Of a DNA stretch of 64,000 nt, positions 9,501-17,371 are shown one piece after another. A program made the translations under genes and the position numbers. The stretch spans positions 1,526,309 to 1,590,308 of the forward strand of contig NZ_BSTX01000002.1 in assembly GCF_030269765.1 (NCBI RefSeq). Direction: 5' to 3'. This DNA comes from Actinorhabdospora filicis (GTDB lineage Bacteria; Actinomycetota; Actinomycetes; Mycobacteriales; Micromonosporaceae). Within the stretch, counting starts at the first letter, position 1. Each line of letters starts with the position of its first letter. Under the pieces are notes generated by a model. That model searched no databases. It saw only the letters and a list, made by a program, of their open reading frames with translations, and was not told the DNA's origin.

Positions 9501-11124
9501 CATCAGCGGCGGCGCCCGCGCCCGGGCGGGTGCGGCGGCCGCGGCGGGGCAGCGTCCGCCGCCGGTCACGCTGGAGACCGGCGCGCGCCTGGACATCGCC
9601 GCCGAGCTGCGGGCCGCCGGTGAGCCGAACCTGGCCGCGAGGCTGCGCGGCGGTGGCGTCAGCGACGCCGACCTCGTCGACCGGCACGCCGCCCTGCCGT
9701 GGCTGCGCTCGGGCGGACTCGACGACGCCGGTGTCGCGCACATGCTGCTGCACCTGGACACCCCCGCGCTCACCGCGTTGCAGGACATCCCGCCCGCCCG
9801 TGCCCGCGCGGCCGTCGACGCCGTCGGCAACGGCACCGCCGCCAACCGGCTGGCCACCGCGCTGCGCGGCGCCGGGCTGGAGGCGTTCACCGCCGCGCGG
9901 GCGGCCACCGGGTCCACCGTGGACGTCGACACCGAGCCGGGCCTGGTCCGCATCGACGGCATCCCCGGGCGCGCCGGGTCCGGCCTGGAGATCAGCGCCG
10001 CGCGCCTCGCCGAGATCACCGGCGGCCAGCCGACCGCGCTACGGGAGCTGCTGGAGGCGACCCGGGCACTGGCCGCCGCCGGGGGCGACCCGCAGCGCAT
10101 GCCCGCGGACCTGCGGGCGCGCCTGGACCGCTACCACACCAACGCCGGTGGGCGGCTCTACTTCGCCCACCACCGCGAGCGCGGCCGCGCCTACCTGCTG
10201 ACCGACCTGGGCGTCCCGGCCACGCGCTTCCCCAACCCGTCCCGGCGGGATCTGGAGCGCCTCAACCAGCTGGCCAACGAGCGCACCGGGCAGCCGATGC
10301 GCGACTACGCCCGCGACTACGCGCTGTCGCGCAACCCCGCCAACGCCGCCGAGTTCGTCGAGCACTTCCAGTACTTCATCGGCGAGGTCGACGTCCGGCA
10401 CACCGAGCGGGTCCGCACCTGGCGGGCCGAACGCGACCGCGCCCTGGACTCCTGGCGCCGCCGCCACGGCGCGACCACACCGTCCGGCGCCCCCAACGCG
10501 CCGACGCCGGTGGAGCTGGAGCAGCTGCACGTCGACGCCCTCCGCGCGATGTTCCCGCCCGGGACGGAACCGGCGAACCTGCCCCCGCGGCTGTCGCGGA
10601 TGACCGAGGAGGCCGTCGACGCGTTCCTGGAGAACGCCGTCCTGGACGGGCTCACCGAGACGCAGCCCGGCGGGCGCGGGCGGCGGCTGTCGGCGACCGG
10701 CGCGGCCGACGTCGGCGAGACGTTCCGGCAGCGCACGAGCGAGCCGGGGCTGCGCGTCGGCTCGGTGTCGATCCCCGCCGACACGCCCAGGAGCATGCTC
10801 GCGGCCACCCTGGGCGCCGTCGCGCAGAACCTGGGGTTCGGGACGCAGTCCTCGGCGGCGTACCACGTCCTCAAGCACTTCCGGGAGATCACGCCCGCCG
10901 AGCGCGCCGCCGGGACGGCCCCCGGCGGCAGCCGCACCACCGCCTACTTCGGCAGCGTCACCGAGACCGTCCGCAACCCCACCACCTCCCGCGTGGAGAC
11001 CGGGCAGTACGGGGAGCAGCGGGTCTTCTTCGTCCGCACCGAAGGCGGTGTGACCATCCGTGCGATCGTGGTCGTGACGCCCGACGGGCGCGCCTTCATC
11101 GCGACCTACGGGAGTGGAAGATGA
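6514..11124 (+). CDS. DUF4157 (eCIS core) polymorphic toxin-like protein
   Basis: 1536 residues. Residues 41-54 (LQRDAGNQAVSRAV) repeat the AGNxAV motif of the divergent neighbour. About 210-285 is a DUF4157 domain (SFGADFGGVEVHTDS ... HELAHVLQQ) whose HELAH at 274-278 is a zincin-like zinc motif. The middle contains beta-rich domains (about 410-640), a hydrophobic block around 815-900 and a long Ala-rich helical segment. The last ~120 residues (from AAYHVLKHF at about 1447 to the end) look like a separate small toxin domain with a conserved KH and a terminal IATY, reminiscent of BECR-fold RNases. That assignment is tentative. The stop overlaps the next ATG (ATGA), as expected for a toxin with its immunity gene. 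No sheath, tube or baseplate genes are in view, so delivery apparatus must lie elsewhere if used. Confidence 0.85.
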   Translation: MERAAHDRDPGTPGSAPQPRRERPPVQRRPAVGHVPGLMALQRDAGNQAVSRAVGEQGAGGASLLVDADAAPEPGQMTLSAFLDQVSGEVTRVATEALQGTAYSAVGCPLLPQWIRYFRQRPAAHVEQVVRRYAGTVGAGPRTAAEFVPLVGARVGEGLRGWLAGGSPPAPADFGVSDPPEMPVLGVPVLPFADNASGPKTAAEGPGPGRALDASVAGPMGRSFGADFGGVEVHTDSPYATEQGARAVTVGNTIAFAPGEYRPGSVLGDALIAHELAHVLQQRDAGPGRQALREGGDAGAVEADADHSAAKAMAALWGGAKTAAAEALPRLRSGLRMRRCTQPPPAIDNRPRYQAIVAELRPLYARKRAVLDGTEPAANLPGINARIDALVVELQGMGVRLGPDEIYESLEGSQPRDMLTVTGRIVPTPDGQHFWGQRLTYGLALDYVPEGRNVRVEWRWSSDGGGRMNQFVNAPGRGNHMSVELDDFFWSVPGEQMRHEGRDQLQVSARVFLGDETTPQATVQAPATRFENTAPASMAIAADPSVALAGDRVNFRIADWAPQRSRHAVDWEVDGQVVTRDLPVLSREFDTVGAHTVRAHLYEAARNFGLTRGRLLYTAQTSVTVQNQQTAGEALLAQSEPGALPALSGQEASITASIAGLERRVAAGGEQQPYWQDRLAGQRARLESLRRNAPGSGLDQPLPDDLSTCAPGTTYSKPIPATIVLPSAGGAQPIMIHLRLMHDGTRWAASFLDSTGRDVYRFDGHGDTPLAATIDAANAWHADHPYPRGGTVVHRFAPAGWTAGTGFETTTAWNTAKAWVDGILTVGGVIVAGILLLTPEPTTATKWLGAAILAASVARSAVAIYENISIGIPASDSRNVLEGVSILTSLLGVGGSTLRGLGINTIRPTMYRVGSWMVMSALAGDAGTLVFATAHGIDQIRLAQSDPSMDDGQRAMQTLRVIASLLNSGAMFFISNRDLVRQGIRRSDFLRTDTAAISGGARARAGAAAAAGQRPPPVTLETGARLDIAAELRAAGEPNLAARLRGGGVSDADLVDRHAALPWLRSGGLDDAGVAHMLLHLDTPALTALQDIPPARARAAVDAVGNGTAANRLATALRGAGLEAFTAARAATGSTVDVDTEPGLVRIDGIPGRAGSGLEISAARLAEITGGQPTALRELLEATRALAAAGGDPQRMPADLRARLDRYHTNAGGRLYFAHHRERGRAYLLTDLGVPATRFPNPSRRDLERLNQLANERTGQPMRDYARDYALSRNPANAAEFVEHFQYFIGEVDVRHTERVRTWRAERDRALDSWRRRHGATTPSGAPNAPTPVELEQLHVDALRAMFPPGTEPANLPPRLSRMTEEAVDAFLENAVLDGLTETQPGGRGRRLSATGAADVGETFRQRTSEPGLRVGSVSIPADTPRSMLAATLGAVAQNLGFGTQSSAAYHVLKHFREITPAERAAGTAPGGSRTTAYFGSVTETVRNPTTSRVETGQYGEQRVFFVRTEGGVTIRAIVVVTPDGRAFIATYGSGR

Positions 11125-11591
11125 CCGCCGAACCCGATCTCCCCGGGCTGCTCGCCGCCCTGGCCGCCGCCGACCCGGCCCGGCCCGCCGAGGAGCAGGA
11201 CGCCGCCTTCGCGCGCTTCATGGACGGCCTCTTCGACGTCGAGCTCACCCGCCTGCGCTCCCCCGCCTACGCCGCCCGCCACGACGTGGTGGTCTTCCGC
11301 CGGGAGGTGCCGCCGCTGCTGCCGATCGCCCTCGGCGCGCTCGCCGAGTACACGCGCGAGACCCGGCGGATGCTGTCGGGAACCTGGTACGACGACGAGG
11401 ACCGGGTGGTCTGCCGCCGCCGCTCGGCCGTGGAGTTCCTGCGGCGCCTGGCGCCCGGCGTGGTGCCCGCGCCCGAGCGGCTGGACGAGCGGCTGCGCGA
11501 GCGCTGGTCGGCGACCGGCGGGTTCTTCCACGCGCCCCAGGACCGTCCCGAGGGCGTCCCGGAGACCCACTGGTGGTGGTACACGGCATGA
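11121..11591 (+). CDS. Probable immunity protein for the DUF4157 toxin
   Basis: 156 residues, starting at an ATG whose ATGA overlaps the toxin stop. The protein is soluble and mostly helical, with an acidic N-terminus (MTAEPDLPGLLAALAAADP) and an unusual aromatic end (ETHWWWYTA). I recognise no named immunity family. The call rests on position: a small gene translationally coupled to the variable C-terminal domain of a polymorphic toxin. It overlaps the following Lgt-like gene by 4 bp, so all three are one operon. It could instead be a chaperone or a structural accessory. Confidence 0.6.
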   Translation: MTAEPDLPGLLAALAAADPARPAEEQDAAFARFMDGLFDVELTRLRSPAYAARHDVVVFRREVPPLLPIALGALAEYTRETRRMLSGTWYDDEDRVVCRRRSAVEFLRRLAPGVVPAPERLDERLRERWSATGGFFHAPQDRPEGVPETHWWWYTA

Positions 11592-12619
11592 CCGTGCGCG
11601 CACCCGCGCCGGTCACCCGGGCCGGGGTCACCGCCTTCCGGCTGTACGCCGTCCTCGGCCTGGCCGCCGCGCTCGCCGTCGCCTTCGGACTGTCGGCCCC
11701 GCGCGGGCTGGACGCGGTGGTCACCGGCGTGGCGTGCGCGGCCGGGGTGGCGGCCTTCGTGGTCACCGCGCTGGCGGCGAAGGTGCGGCACGGGCGCGAG
11801 CGGCTGGTCGCGCTGCACCAGTTCCTCGCCGTCCTCACCGCCTGCGCGCTGGTGGTGTGGGCGCTGGGCGCCGACGTGCCCAGCTACCTGGACGTCCTGG
11901 CGCCGGGCGTGCTCGCCGCGATCGCCGTGGGGCGCCTGGGCTGCCTGGCCGCGGGCTGCTGCCACGGGCGCGTCGCCGTGCGCGGGCCGCGGGTGGCCTA
12001 CCGGCGCGAGCACGTCGCCGAGGGCTTCCCGGGCGTCCTGGCCGGAGTCGGGCTCGTGCCGGTGCAGGCCGCCGAGGCGGTCGTGGCCGGCGCGCTCGTC
12101 GCGGCGGGTGCGGTGAGCGGGCTCGGGCTGGTGGTGTGCCTGGGCGGGTACGGCGCCGCGCGCGCCGGGCTGGAGCGGCTGCGCGGGGACGGGCCGCCCT
12201 CGCGGCGGCGGGTGTCGCCGCAGAGCCTCGTCGGTGTGGGAGCGTCGGTCGTGGCGGCCGGGTACGCGGCGGTGTTCGGCGGGTTCCCGATCGCGCCGGC
12301 CTTCGCGCTGGTGGCGGCGCTGTTCCTCATCGCGCCACCGGCCCTGAGCGACGTCGCGCATCCGCGCCACCTCGTCCACCTCGCCGAGGCCGTGCGCGGC
12401 AGTACGGAGGCCGCCCGCGGTGGCGGGACGCCCGTGGTGGTCACCGCCTGCGGGACGCGGGTGTCGGCGAGCGTGGTGGCCGGGCGGATGACCGTCGCGG
12501 TCGCCCCGGCGCGCGAGGCGGTGGGGACGCTGATCGCGCGGCTGTACGGCGTGGACGCCCCCGCCGGGATCGCGCGCGGCGGGGGCGACCTGATCGTCGT
12601 GGACCTCGGGCCGGTCTAA
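11588..12619 (+). CDS. Prolipoprotein diacylglyceryl transferase-like membrane protein
   Basis: 343 residues. At least seven hydrophobic helices are visible, and a loop at about residues 114-128 reads GRLGCLAAGCCHGR. This matches the GRxGCxxxGCC(H/Y)G signature of Lgt-like proteins, which in true Lgt transfers diacylglycerol to lipobox cysteines. The sequence otherwise differs from housekeeping Lgt and ends with an extra ~80-residue cytosolic segment (from HPRHLVHL). The start is ATG at 11588, overlapping the immunity stop. Its place behind the toxin/immunity pair suggests that it modifies or anchors a product of this locus, which is inference. It ends 4 bp inside the convergent DUF2087 gene. 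Confidence 0.68.
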   Translation: MTVRAPAPVTRAGVTAFRLYAVLGLAAALAVAFGLSAPRGLDAVVTGVACAAGVAAFVVTALAAKVRHGRERLVALHQFLAVLTACALVVWALGADVPSYLDVLAPGVLAAIAVGRLGCLAAGCCHGRVAVRGPRVAYRREHVAEGFPGVLAGVGLVPVQAAEAVVAGALVAAGAVSGLGLVVCLGGYGAARAGLERLRGDGPPSRRRVSPQSLVGVGASVVAAGYAAVFGGFPIAPAFALVAALFLIAPPALSDVAHPRHLVHLAEAVRGSTEAARGGGTPVVVTACGTRVSASVVAGRMTVAVAPAREAVGTLIARLYGVDAPAGIARGGGDLIVVDLGPV

Positions 12620-13161
12620 TCCCCGGAGCTGCGCCGGTAGCGGCCGGACTCCCGGCGGAGAAACCCGGCGTCGACGAGCGCGCGGCGCAGCGAGAGGACG
12701 TCCAGGGCGCCGTCCTCGCACCAGGGCCGCAGCCGCTCGTTGACCGCCCGCTCGTCGTACTCGCCGGTGGTGAAGACGCTCTCGGCGATATGGGCGAGGG
12801 CGGCCGGGTGGGCGTCGTCGTCGGGTTCCGGCAGCCGCACGAGGACGCCGCCGCTGATGAAGCCGCGCAGCAGCGGGTCGGGCTGGTCGGCGGCGGCCTC
12901 GTCGGCCATGTGGCACATCGCCCGTTCCCCGGCCGCGGCGAGGGCCCCGTCGTCGACGGTGACCACTCCCCTGCCCTGGACGAGGAGTCCCGCGCGGGCG
13001 AGCCGCCCGATGGCCGGGGCGGCCTGGGGCGCGCCGAGCCCGGAGGCGGCGAGGATCTGCGCGGCCGTGGAGGCGCCCAGGACGACGGCGGCGAAGACCC
13101 GGCGCAGCACCGGGTCGGCGAGCTCGGCGGCGATCCGGTCGGGGGACACGAGGGTGGCCAT
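12616..13161 (-). CDS. DUF2087 domain (ArsR-type helix-turn-helix) regulator
   Basis: 181 residues. The N-terminal ~75 residues form a winged-helix-like segment (DPVLRRVFAAVVLGASTAAQILAASG). The C-terminal part carries the DUF2087 signature: FTTGEYDERAVNERLRPW, then LDVLSLRRALVDAGFLRRESGRYRR. DUF2087 proteins are small predicted transcription regulators of unknown target. The gene lies 57 bp downstream of a TetR gene on the same strand and may share its transcript. Confidence 0.85.
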   Translation of the reverse strand: MATLVSPDRIAAELADPVLRRVFAAVVLGASTAAQILAASGLGAPQAAPAIGRLARAGLLVQGRGVVTVDDGALAAAGERAMCHMADEAAADQPDPLLRGFISGGVLVRLPEPDDDAHPAALAHIAESVFTTGEYDERAVNERLRPWCEDGALDVLSLRRALVDAGFLRRESGRYRRSSGD

Positions 13162-13218
13162 CAGCGTGCCTTTCGGTCGATCTCGGTGCCGGACGTGCGG
13201 GTGGCCGCCGGCCGGGGC

Positions 13219-13851
13219 TCACCCATGGGGCTCCTCCGCGGCGGCGAGGGCGCTCCAGGAGCGCATCAGCAGCTCGATGGCGTCCACGATGGACTCGGCT
13301 CCGGCGTCCTCGTCGGACAGGACGCGCTGGATGGACATGCCGTCGCCGAGCGAGTGCAGGATGAGCGCCAGGAAGGCCACCGGGGCGGGCGGCGTCACCG
13401 AGCGGGCGGCGAAGCCCTGCGCCAGCGCGTCGGCGAGCTCGGCGCGCGAGCGCCGTTCGCGGTCGGCGATCAGCGTCCGCAGTTCGGGGTCGCGCATGCC
13501 GTAGAGCCAGAGTTCGGTGCGCAGGGCGAGCCAGCCGGTGAGGGTCTCGTCGCGGCGGCGGTGCCAGGCGCGCAGGCGTTCCAGCACGGTGTCGAAGGAC
13601 CCGGCGTCGCGGCCGAGTGCGCGCATCTCGGCGATCTCGCGCTCGGTGCGCTGTTCGAGGAGGGCGAGGACGATCTCGCGTTTGCCCTCGAAGTTGCCGT
13701 AGAAGGCGCCGCGCGTGTATCCGGCGCGCTCGGCGATCTGCTCGACGGAGGTGCCGTTGACGCCGTGCTCGGCGAAGAGCCCGGCGGCGGCGTCGAGGAG
13801 CTGTTCGCGGGTGAGTTCCCGGCTCTGCCGCCGGGTGAGCCGCTGGTTCAC
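13219..13851 (-). CDS. TetR/AcrR family transcriptional regulator
   Basis: 210 residues from a GTG at 13851, chosen because AGGAGG lies 8 bp upstream; the longer in-frame form would run through the operator. The N-terminal HTH (LTREQLLDAAAGLFAEHG, VEQIAERAGYTRGAFYGNF) is typical, and the C-terminal ligand domain contains LHSLGDGMSIQRVL. Upstream lies a 34-bp imperfect palindrome (13877-13910) that is the likely operator. It is flanked on the same strand by a CMD-like gene upstream and a DUF2087 regulator downstream. The effector is unknown. Confidence 0.88.
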   Translation of the reverse strand: MNQRLTRRQSRELTREQLLDAAAGLFAEHGVNGTSVEQIAERAGYTRGAFYGNFEGKREIVLALLEQRTEREIAEMRALGRDAGSFDTVLERLRAWHRRRDETLTGWLALRTELWLYGMRDPELRTLIADRERRSRAELADALAQGFAARSVTPPAPVAFLALILHSLGDGMSIQRVLSDEDAGAESIVDAIELLMRSWSALAAAEEPHG

Positions 13852-13876
13852 GGGGTCCGCCTCCTTCCGGGATTGA

Positions 13877-13910
13877 GATACAGAACTGTCTTCGAATACA
13901 GGAGTGTATC
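13877..13910. promoter_or_regulatory. Imperfect 34-bp palindrome, probable TetR operator
   Basis: GATACAG at the left edge and its mirror TGTATC at the right edge bracket a dyad in which about 13 of 17 half-site bases are symmetric. It sits 26-59 bp upstream of the TetR GTG, in the gap between that gene and the CMD-like gene. This fits a TetR dimer-of-dimers site. Confidence 0.55.
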
Positions 13911-13938
13911 TGAAGGGGCAGCCGCGTTCCACGGCGGA

Positions 13939-14496
13939 TCAATCGGCGTCGGGTGCGGCCAGGTCGGTGTGGCGGACGATCGGCCAGTCGAGCGGGATCC
14001 GCGCGGTGCGCGCCAGCCGCGCGGTGAAGGTGCCGACGCCGACGTGGGCGGCGACCTCCACCACCTGGCCGGGCGTGAGGCCGTCCCCGCCGGTGGCGTC
14101 GCGCTCGCCGCGCAGCAGCGCCGAGGCCAGCGACAGGGCCGCGGCGACCGTCGGGTCATCGGACTCGCCGCGCCGGGCGCGCGTGACCCGGCCGGCGTCG
14201 AGACCGGCGACGCGGGTGGCGAGGTAGACGGTGGCGGACAGGCCGTAGTCGTCGCCGAGTTCCTGCGCGACCAGCAGCCCGATCGACAGCCGCGCCTCGA
14301 TCGGCAGGGATCCGGCGCGCAGGGCGGCGCCGAAGTCCAGGTAGCCCCGCAGCGTCTCGGGGCTGTTGGCCATCGCGAGGACCAGATTGGACGTCAGCCC
14401 GAGCGCCCGGTGGGCCTCGGCGAGCAACTCCGCGGTCCGCCCGGTGGCGGTGTCGGCTTCGGCCAGGGGCATGCGCTCCGGTTGTGTCGCCATCAT
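13939..14496 (-). CDS. Carboxymuconolactone decarboxylase/AhpD-like protein lacking CxxC
   Basis: 185 residues. Start ATG at 14496 is preceded by AGGAGG at 6 bp. The central phrase IEARLSIGLLVAQELGDDYGLSAT aligns with the AhpD/CMD active-site helix (E-x-C-x-Y-C-x-x-A-H), but both cysteines and the histidine are replaced (DDYG, T). Peroxidase-type redox chemistry is therefore unlikely. It may retain the helical-bundle fold for another reaction. It is encoded just upstream of, and on the same strand as, a TetR regulator. Confidence 0.75.
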   Translation of the reverse strand: MMATQPERMPLAEADTATGRTAELLAEAHRALGLTSNLVLAMANSPETLRGYLDFGAALRAGSLPIEARLSIGLLVAQELGDDYGLSATVYLATRVAGLDAGRVTRARRGESDDPTVAAALSLASALLRGERDATGGDGLTPGQVVEVAAHVGVGTFTARLARTARIPLDWPIVRHTDLAAPDAD

Positions 14497-14580
14497 CTCT
14501 CGCCTCCTCGGCGCCGGTCGGCTTCGGCTTGCGAGAGGGATCATGGAGCGCGACGTTGATGGGTCCGCGATGGTTCGGCG

Positions 14581-17367
14581 ATGGGCGGGGCGAAGGTGCG
14601 GTTCACGGTTCTGGGTCCGGTCGCGATGGAGCATGACGGCCGTCCGCTGGAGGGCGCGTCCCCCCGGCACCGGGCGGTGCTGGCGTACCTGCTGCTGCAC
14701 GCCGGGACGGTGATCGGCATGGAGCGGCTGATCGGCGCGATCTGGGGCATCGACGCCCCGGGCACCGCGCGTTCGCAGGTCCACGCCGCCGTCACCGCGC
14801 TGCGCCGGGTCCTGCGGGCCGCGCCGGACGGCGACGGGGTCCTGGTCACGCGCGGCGCGGGGTACCTGGTGAAGCTCGAACCCGGGTCGCTCGACCTCGA
14901 CCGCTTCACCGCGCACGTCGCCGAGGCGCGCACGATCGCGCCCACGGACCCGGCCGCGGCCGTCGAGGCCCTGCGCGCCGGGCTCGCGCTGTGGCGGGGC
15001 CTGCCGCTGGCCGACGTCAACGGCGACTTCGTCGCCGACGCCCGCCACCGGCTGGAGGAGCGGCGGCTGAGCGCCGTCGAGCAGCTCGCCGAGGTGGAGC
15101 TGGGACGCGGACGGCACGAGCCGCTCATCGACGAGCTCGCCGCGCACGTCTCGCAGCATCCGCTCCGGGAACGGCTCACCGGTCACCTGATGCTGGCCCT
15201 GTACCGCTCGGGACGGCAGGCCGACGCGCTGACCGAGGCGCGGACGCTGCGGGCGGCGCTGGCCGAGGCGCAGGGCCTCGATCCCGGGCGCGCGTTCACC
15301 GACCTCGAAGCCCGCATCCTGCGCGACGACCCCGCGCTGCTGCTCGTCCCCAGGGAAGAACCGGCACCGGCGGCGGCCGATCCCGCGCCGCCCCGGCTGA
15401 GCCACCTGCCGTCGGCGGTGCCCGACTTCACCGGGCGGCGCGACGAGCTCGCCCACCTGGAGCGGATCGGCGCGCCCGGGGGCGTCGTGGCCATCGACGG
15501 CATGGCCGGTAGCGGCAAGACCTCCTTCGCCGTGCACGCCGCCCGGCGGATGGCCGGGCGCTTCCCCGACGGGCAGCTGTGGGTCGACCTGGACGCCCAC
15601 ACCGCGGGCCGCGAGCCGGTGGAGCCCGGTGCCGCGCTGGAGGTGCTGCTGCGGCAGCTCGGCGTCCCGTCCGGGCGCGTCCCGCAGGACACCGCCGGGC
15701 GATCGGCGCTGTGGCGCGCCGAGCTGTCCGGGCGCCGGATCCTCGCCGTGCTGGACAACGCCGCGAGCGCCGCGCAGGTCCGACCGCTGCTCCCCGACGG
15801 CCCCGGGAGCCTGGTGCTGATCACCGGCCGCCGCCGGCTCATGGACCTCGACGCCGCGCAGGCGCTGTCCCTGGACCCGCTGGTGCCGCAGGACGCCGAG
15901 GCGCTGTTCACCGGCATCGTCGGCGAGCGCGCGGCCGCCGAGCCGCTGGCGGTGCTCGACGTCCTCCAGCTGTGCGGGTTCCTGCCGCTGGCGGTGCGCA
16001 TCGCGGCCGCCCGGCTGCACCACCGTCCGAAGTGGACCATCGGGCAGCTCGCGGCGCGGCTGCGCGACCAGCGCCGCCGCCTGAGCGAGCTCACCGCCGG
16101 GGACCGCAGCGTCGCCGCCGCGTTCGCGCTGTCCTACCAGCAGCTGAGCGCGGCCCAGCAGCGGATGTTCCGGCTCGCCGGGCTGCATCCGGGCCGCGAC
16201 TTCGACGCCACGTCCGCCGCGGCCCTGGCCGACCTGCCGGTGGAGGACGCCGACGTCCTGCTGGAGGACCTGCTCGACGCCCACATGCTCATGCAGCACG
16301 AGGCGGACCGCTACACCTTCCACGACCTGCTGCGCGCCCACGCGCGGTCGAGCGCCGCCGAGTGCGAGCCGGCGGCCGAACGGGAGGCCGCCGTCGCCCG
16401 GCTGCTGCTCCACCAGCTCCACACCACCGACGTGGCCGTCAACCTCGTGTTCCCCGGCATGCGGCATCTGCTCCCCGCGGTCCGGCCGTCCACGGCCGGG
16501 CCGTCGCCGCTCACCGGCACCGGGGACGCGCTGGCCTGGCTGGACGCCGAGCGCGCCAACCTCCTCGCGCTGGACGGGGCTCCGCACGCCCACGTCGGGC
16601 CGCTGGCGGCGCTGCTCAGCCCGTACCTCTTCGACTACGGCCACCACGCCGACGCCCTCGCCCTCGACGGACGCGCGCGCGTCCTGGCCCGCGAGGCGGG
16701 CGACGGCCCGTCCGAGGCCCGCTCGACCCTCGGCGTCGCCTGGGTGCGGCTGCGCCGGGGCGACTACGCCACGACCCGGCTGCACGCCGAGCGGGCCCTG
16801 GAGCTCTACCGCGCCAGCGGTGACCGGCACGGGCAGGCGCGCTCGCTGAACCTGCTGGGCGTCCTGTGCTGGCGGGAGGGCGACTTCGACCCGTCCGCCG
16901 ACTGGTTCGGCCGCGCGCTGGAGCTGTACCGCGCGTCCGGCGACGGCGTCGGCGAGACCCACGCGCTGGGCAACCTGGCCCTCGCGCTGTCCGGGCGCGG
17001 CGAGCTCGACGCGGCCGACGAGCACCTGCGCCTGGCCCTCGACCGGTACGGCGCGATGGGCGACGGGGACGGTCTGGAGGCCGCGATCGTGCTCCGCCAG
17101 CTCGCCGTGGTCCGCCTGCGCCGGGGGCTCGCCGCCGAGGCCGAGGAGGTCCACGCCGAGGCGCTGGAGCGGTTCCGGCGCCTGGGGAACCGCCGCGAGG
17201 AGGCCGACGCGCTGAACGCGTTCGGCGAGGCCGCCCTGGCGGCGGGCGACCCGGCGCGCGCGGCCCGGGCGCACGAGGCGGTGCTGGAGCTGGCGCGCGC
17301 CCACGACTTCGACGGCGCCGTGGAGGTGGAGCGGGCGCGGCGGGGGCTGGCGAGCGCCCTGGGGTGA
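14581..17367 (+). CDS. AfsR/SARP family regulator (BTAD, NB-ARC, TPR)
   Basis: 928 residues. Residues 1-100 form an OmpR-like winged helix (VRFTVLGPVAMEHDGRPL), and about 105-250 a bacterial transcriptional activation domain. From about 285 an NB-ARC/STAND ATPase begins (P-loop GMAGSGKTS near 311). C-terminal TPR-like repeats run from about 690 (LGVAWVRLRRGDYATT, LNLLGVLCWREGDFD, LGNLALALSGRGELD). This architecture is that of AfsR-type regulators, which activate secondary-metabolite or developmental genes in response to phosphorylation or ligands. A Ser/Thr kinase is encoded convergently 5 bp away, and AfsK-AfsR-like cross-talk is possible but unproven. An alternative GTG start at 14596 would give the shorter VRFTVLGP start usual for the family. 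Confidence 0.92.
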   Translation: MGGAKVRFTVLGPVAMEHDGRPLEGASPRHRAVLAYLLLHAGTVIGMERLIGAIWGIDAPGTARSQVHAAVTALRRVLRAAPDGDGVLVTRGAGYLVKLEPGSLDLDRFTAHVAEARTIAPTDPAAAVEALRAGLALWRGLPLADVNGDFVADARHRLEERRLSAVEQLAEVELGRGRHEPLIDELAAHVSQHPLRERLTGHLMLALYRSGRQADALTEARTLRAALAEAQGLDPGRAFTDLEARILRDDPALLLVPREEPAPAAADPAPPRLSHLPSAVPDFTGRRDELAHLERIGAPGGVVAIDGMAGSGKTSFAVHAARRMAGRFPDGQLWVDLDAHTAGREPVEPGAALEVLLRQLGVPSGRVPQDTAGRSALWRAELSGRRILAVLDNAASAAQVRPLLPDGPGSLVLITGRRRLMDLDAAQALSLDPLVPQDAEALFTGIVGERAAAEPLAVLDVLQLCGFLPLAVRIAAARLHHRPKWTIGQLAARLRDQRRRLSELTAGDRSVAAAFALSYQQLSAAQQRMFRLAGLHPGRDFDATSAAALADLPVEDADVLLEDLLDAHMLMQHEADRYTFHDLLRAHARSSAAECEPAAEREAAVARLLLHQLHTTDVAVNLVFPGMRHLLPAVRPSTAGPSPLTGTGDALAWLDAERANLLALDGAPHAHVGPLAALLSPYLFDYGHHADALALDGRARVLAREAGDGPSEARSTLGVAWVRLRRGDYATTRLHAERALELYRASGDRHGQARSLNLLGVLCWREGDFDPSADWFGRALELYRASGDGVGETHALGNLALALSGRGELDAADEHLRLALDRYGAMGDGDGLEAAIVLRQLAVVRLRRGLAAEAEEVHAEALERFRRLGNRREEADALNAFGEAALAAGDPARAARAHEAVLELARAHDFDGAVEVERARRGLASALG

Positions 17368-17371
17368 GCGG

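Noticed and set aside
6073-9753. A 1226-codon open frame on the minus strand
   Set aside because: It lies opposite the DUF4157 protein, is Arg/Gly/Pro-rich with no domain, and is a GC-bias shadow.
3343-12619. Complete contractile injection system
   Set aside because: No sheath, tube, baseplate, spike or AAA+ ATPase genes are present, so only associated-type proteins are called.
14497-17304. Long minus-strand frame joined upstream of the CMD-like gene
   Set aside because: Antisense to the SARP regulator. Only the part after the ATG at 14496 has family similarity and a ribosome-binding site.
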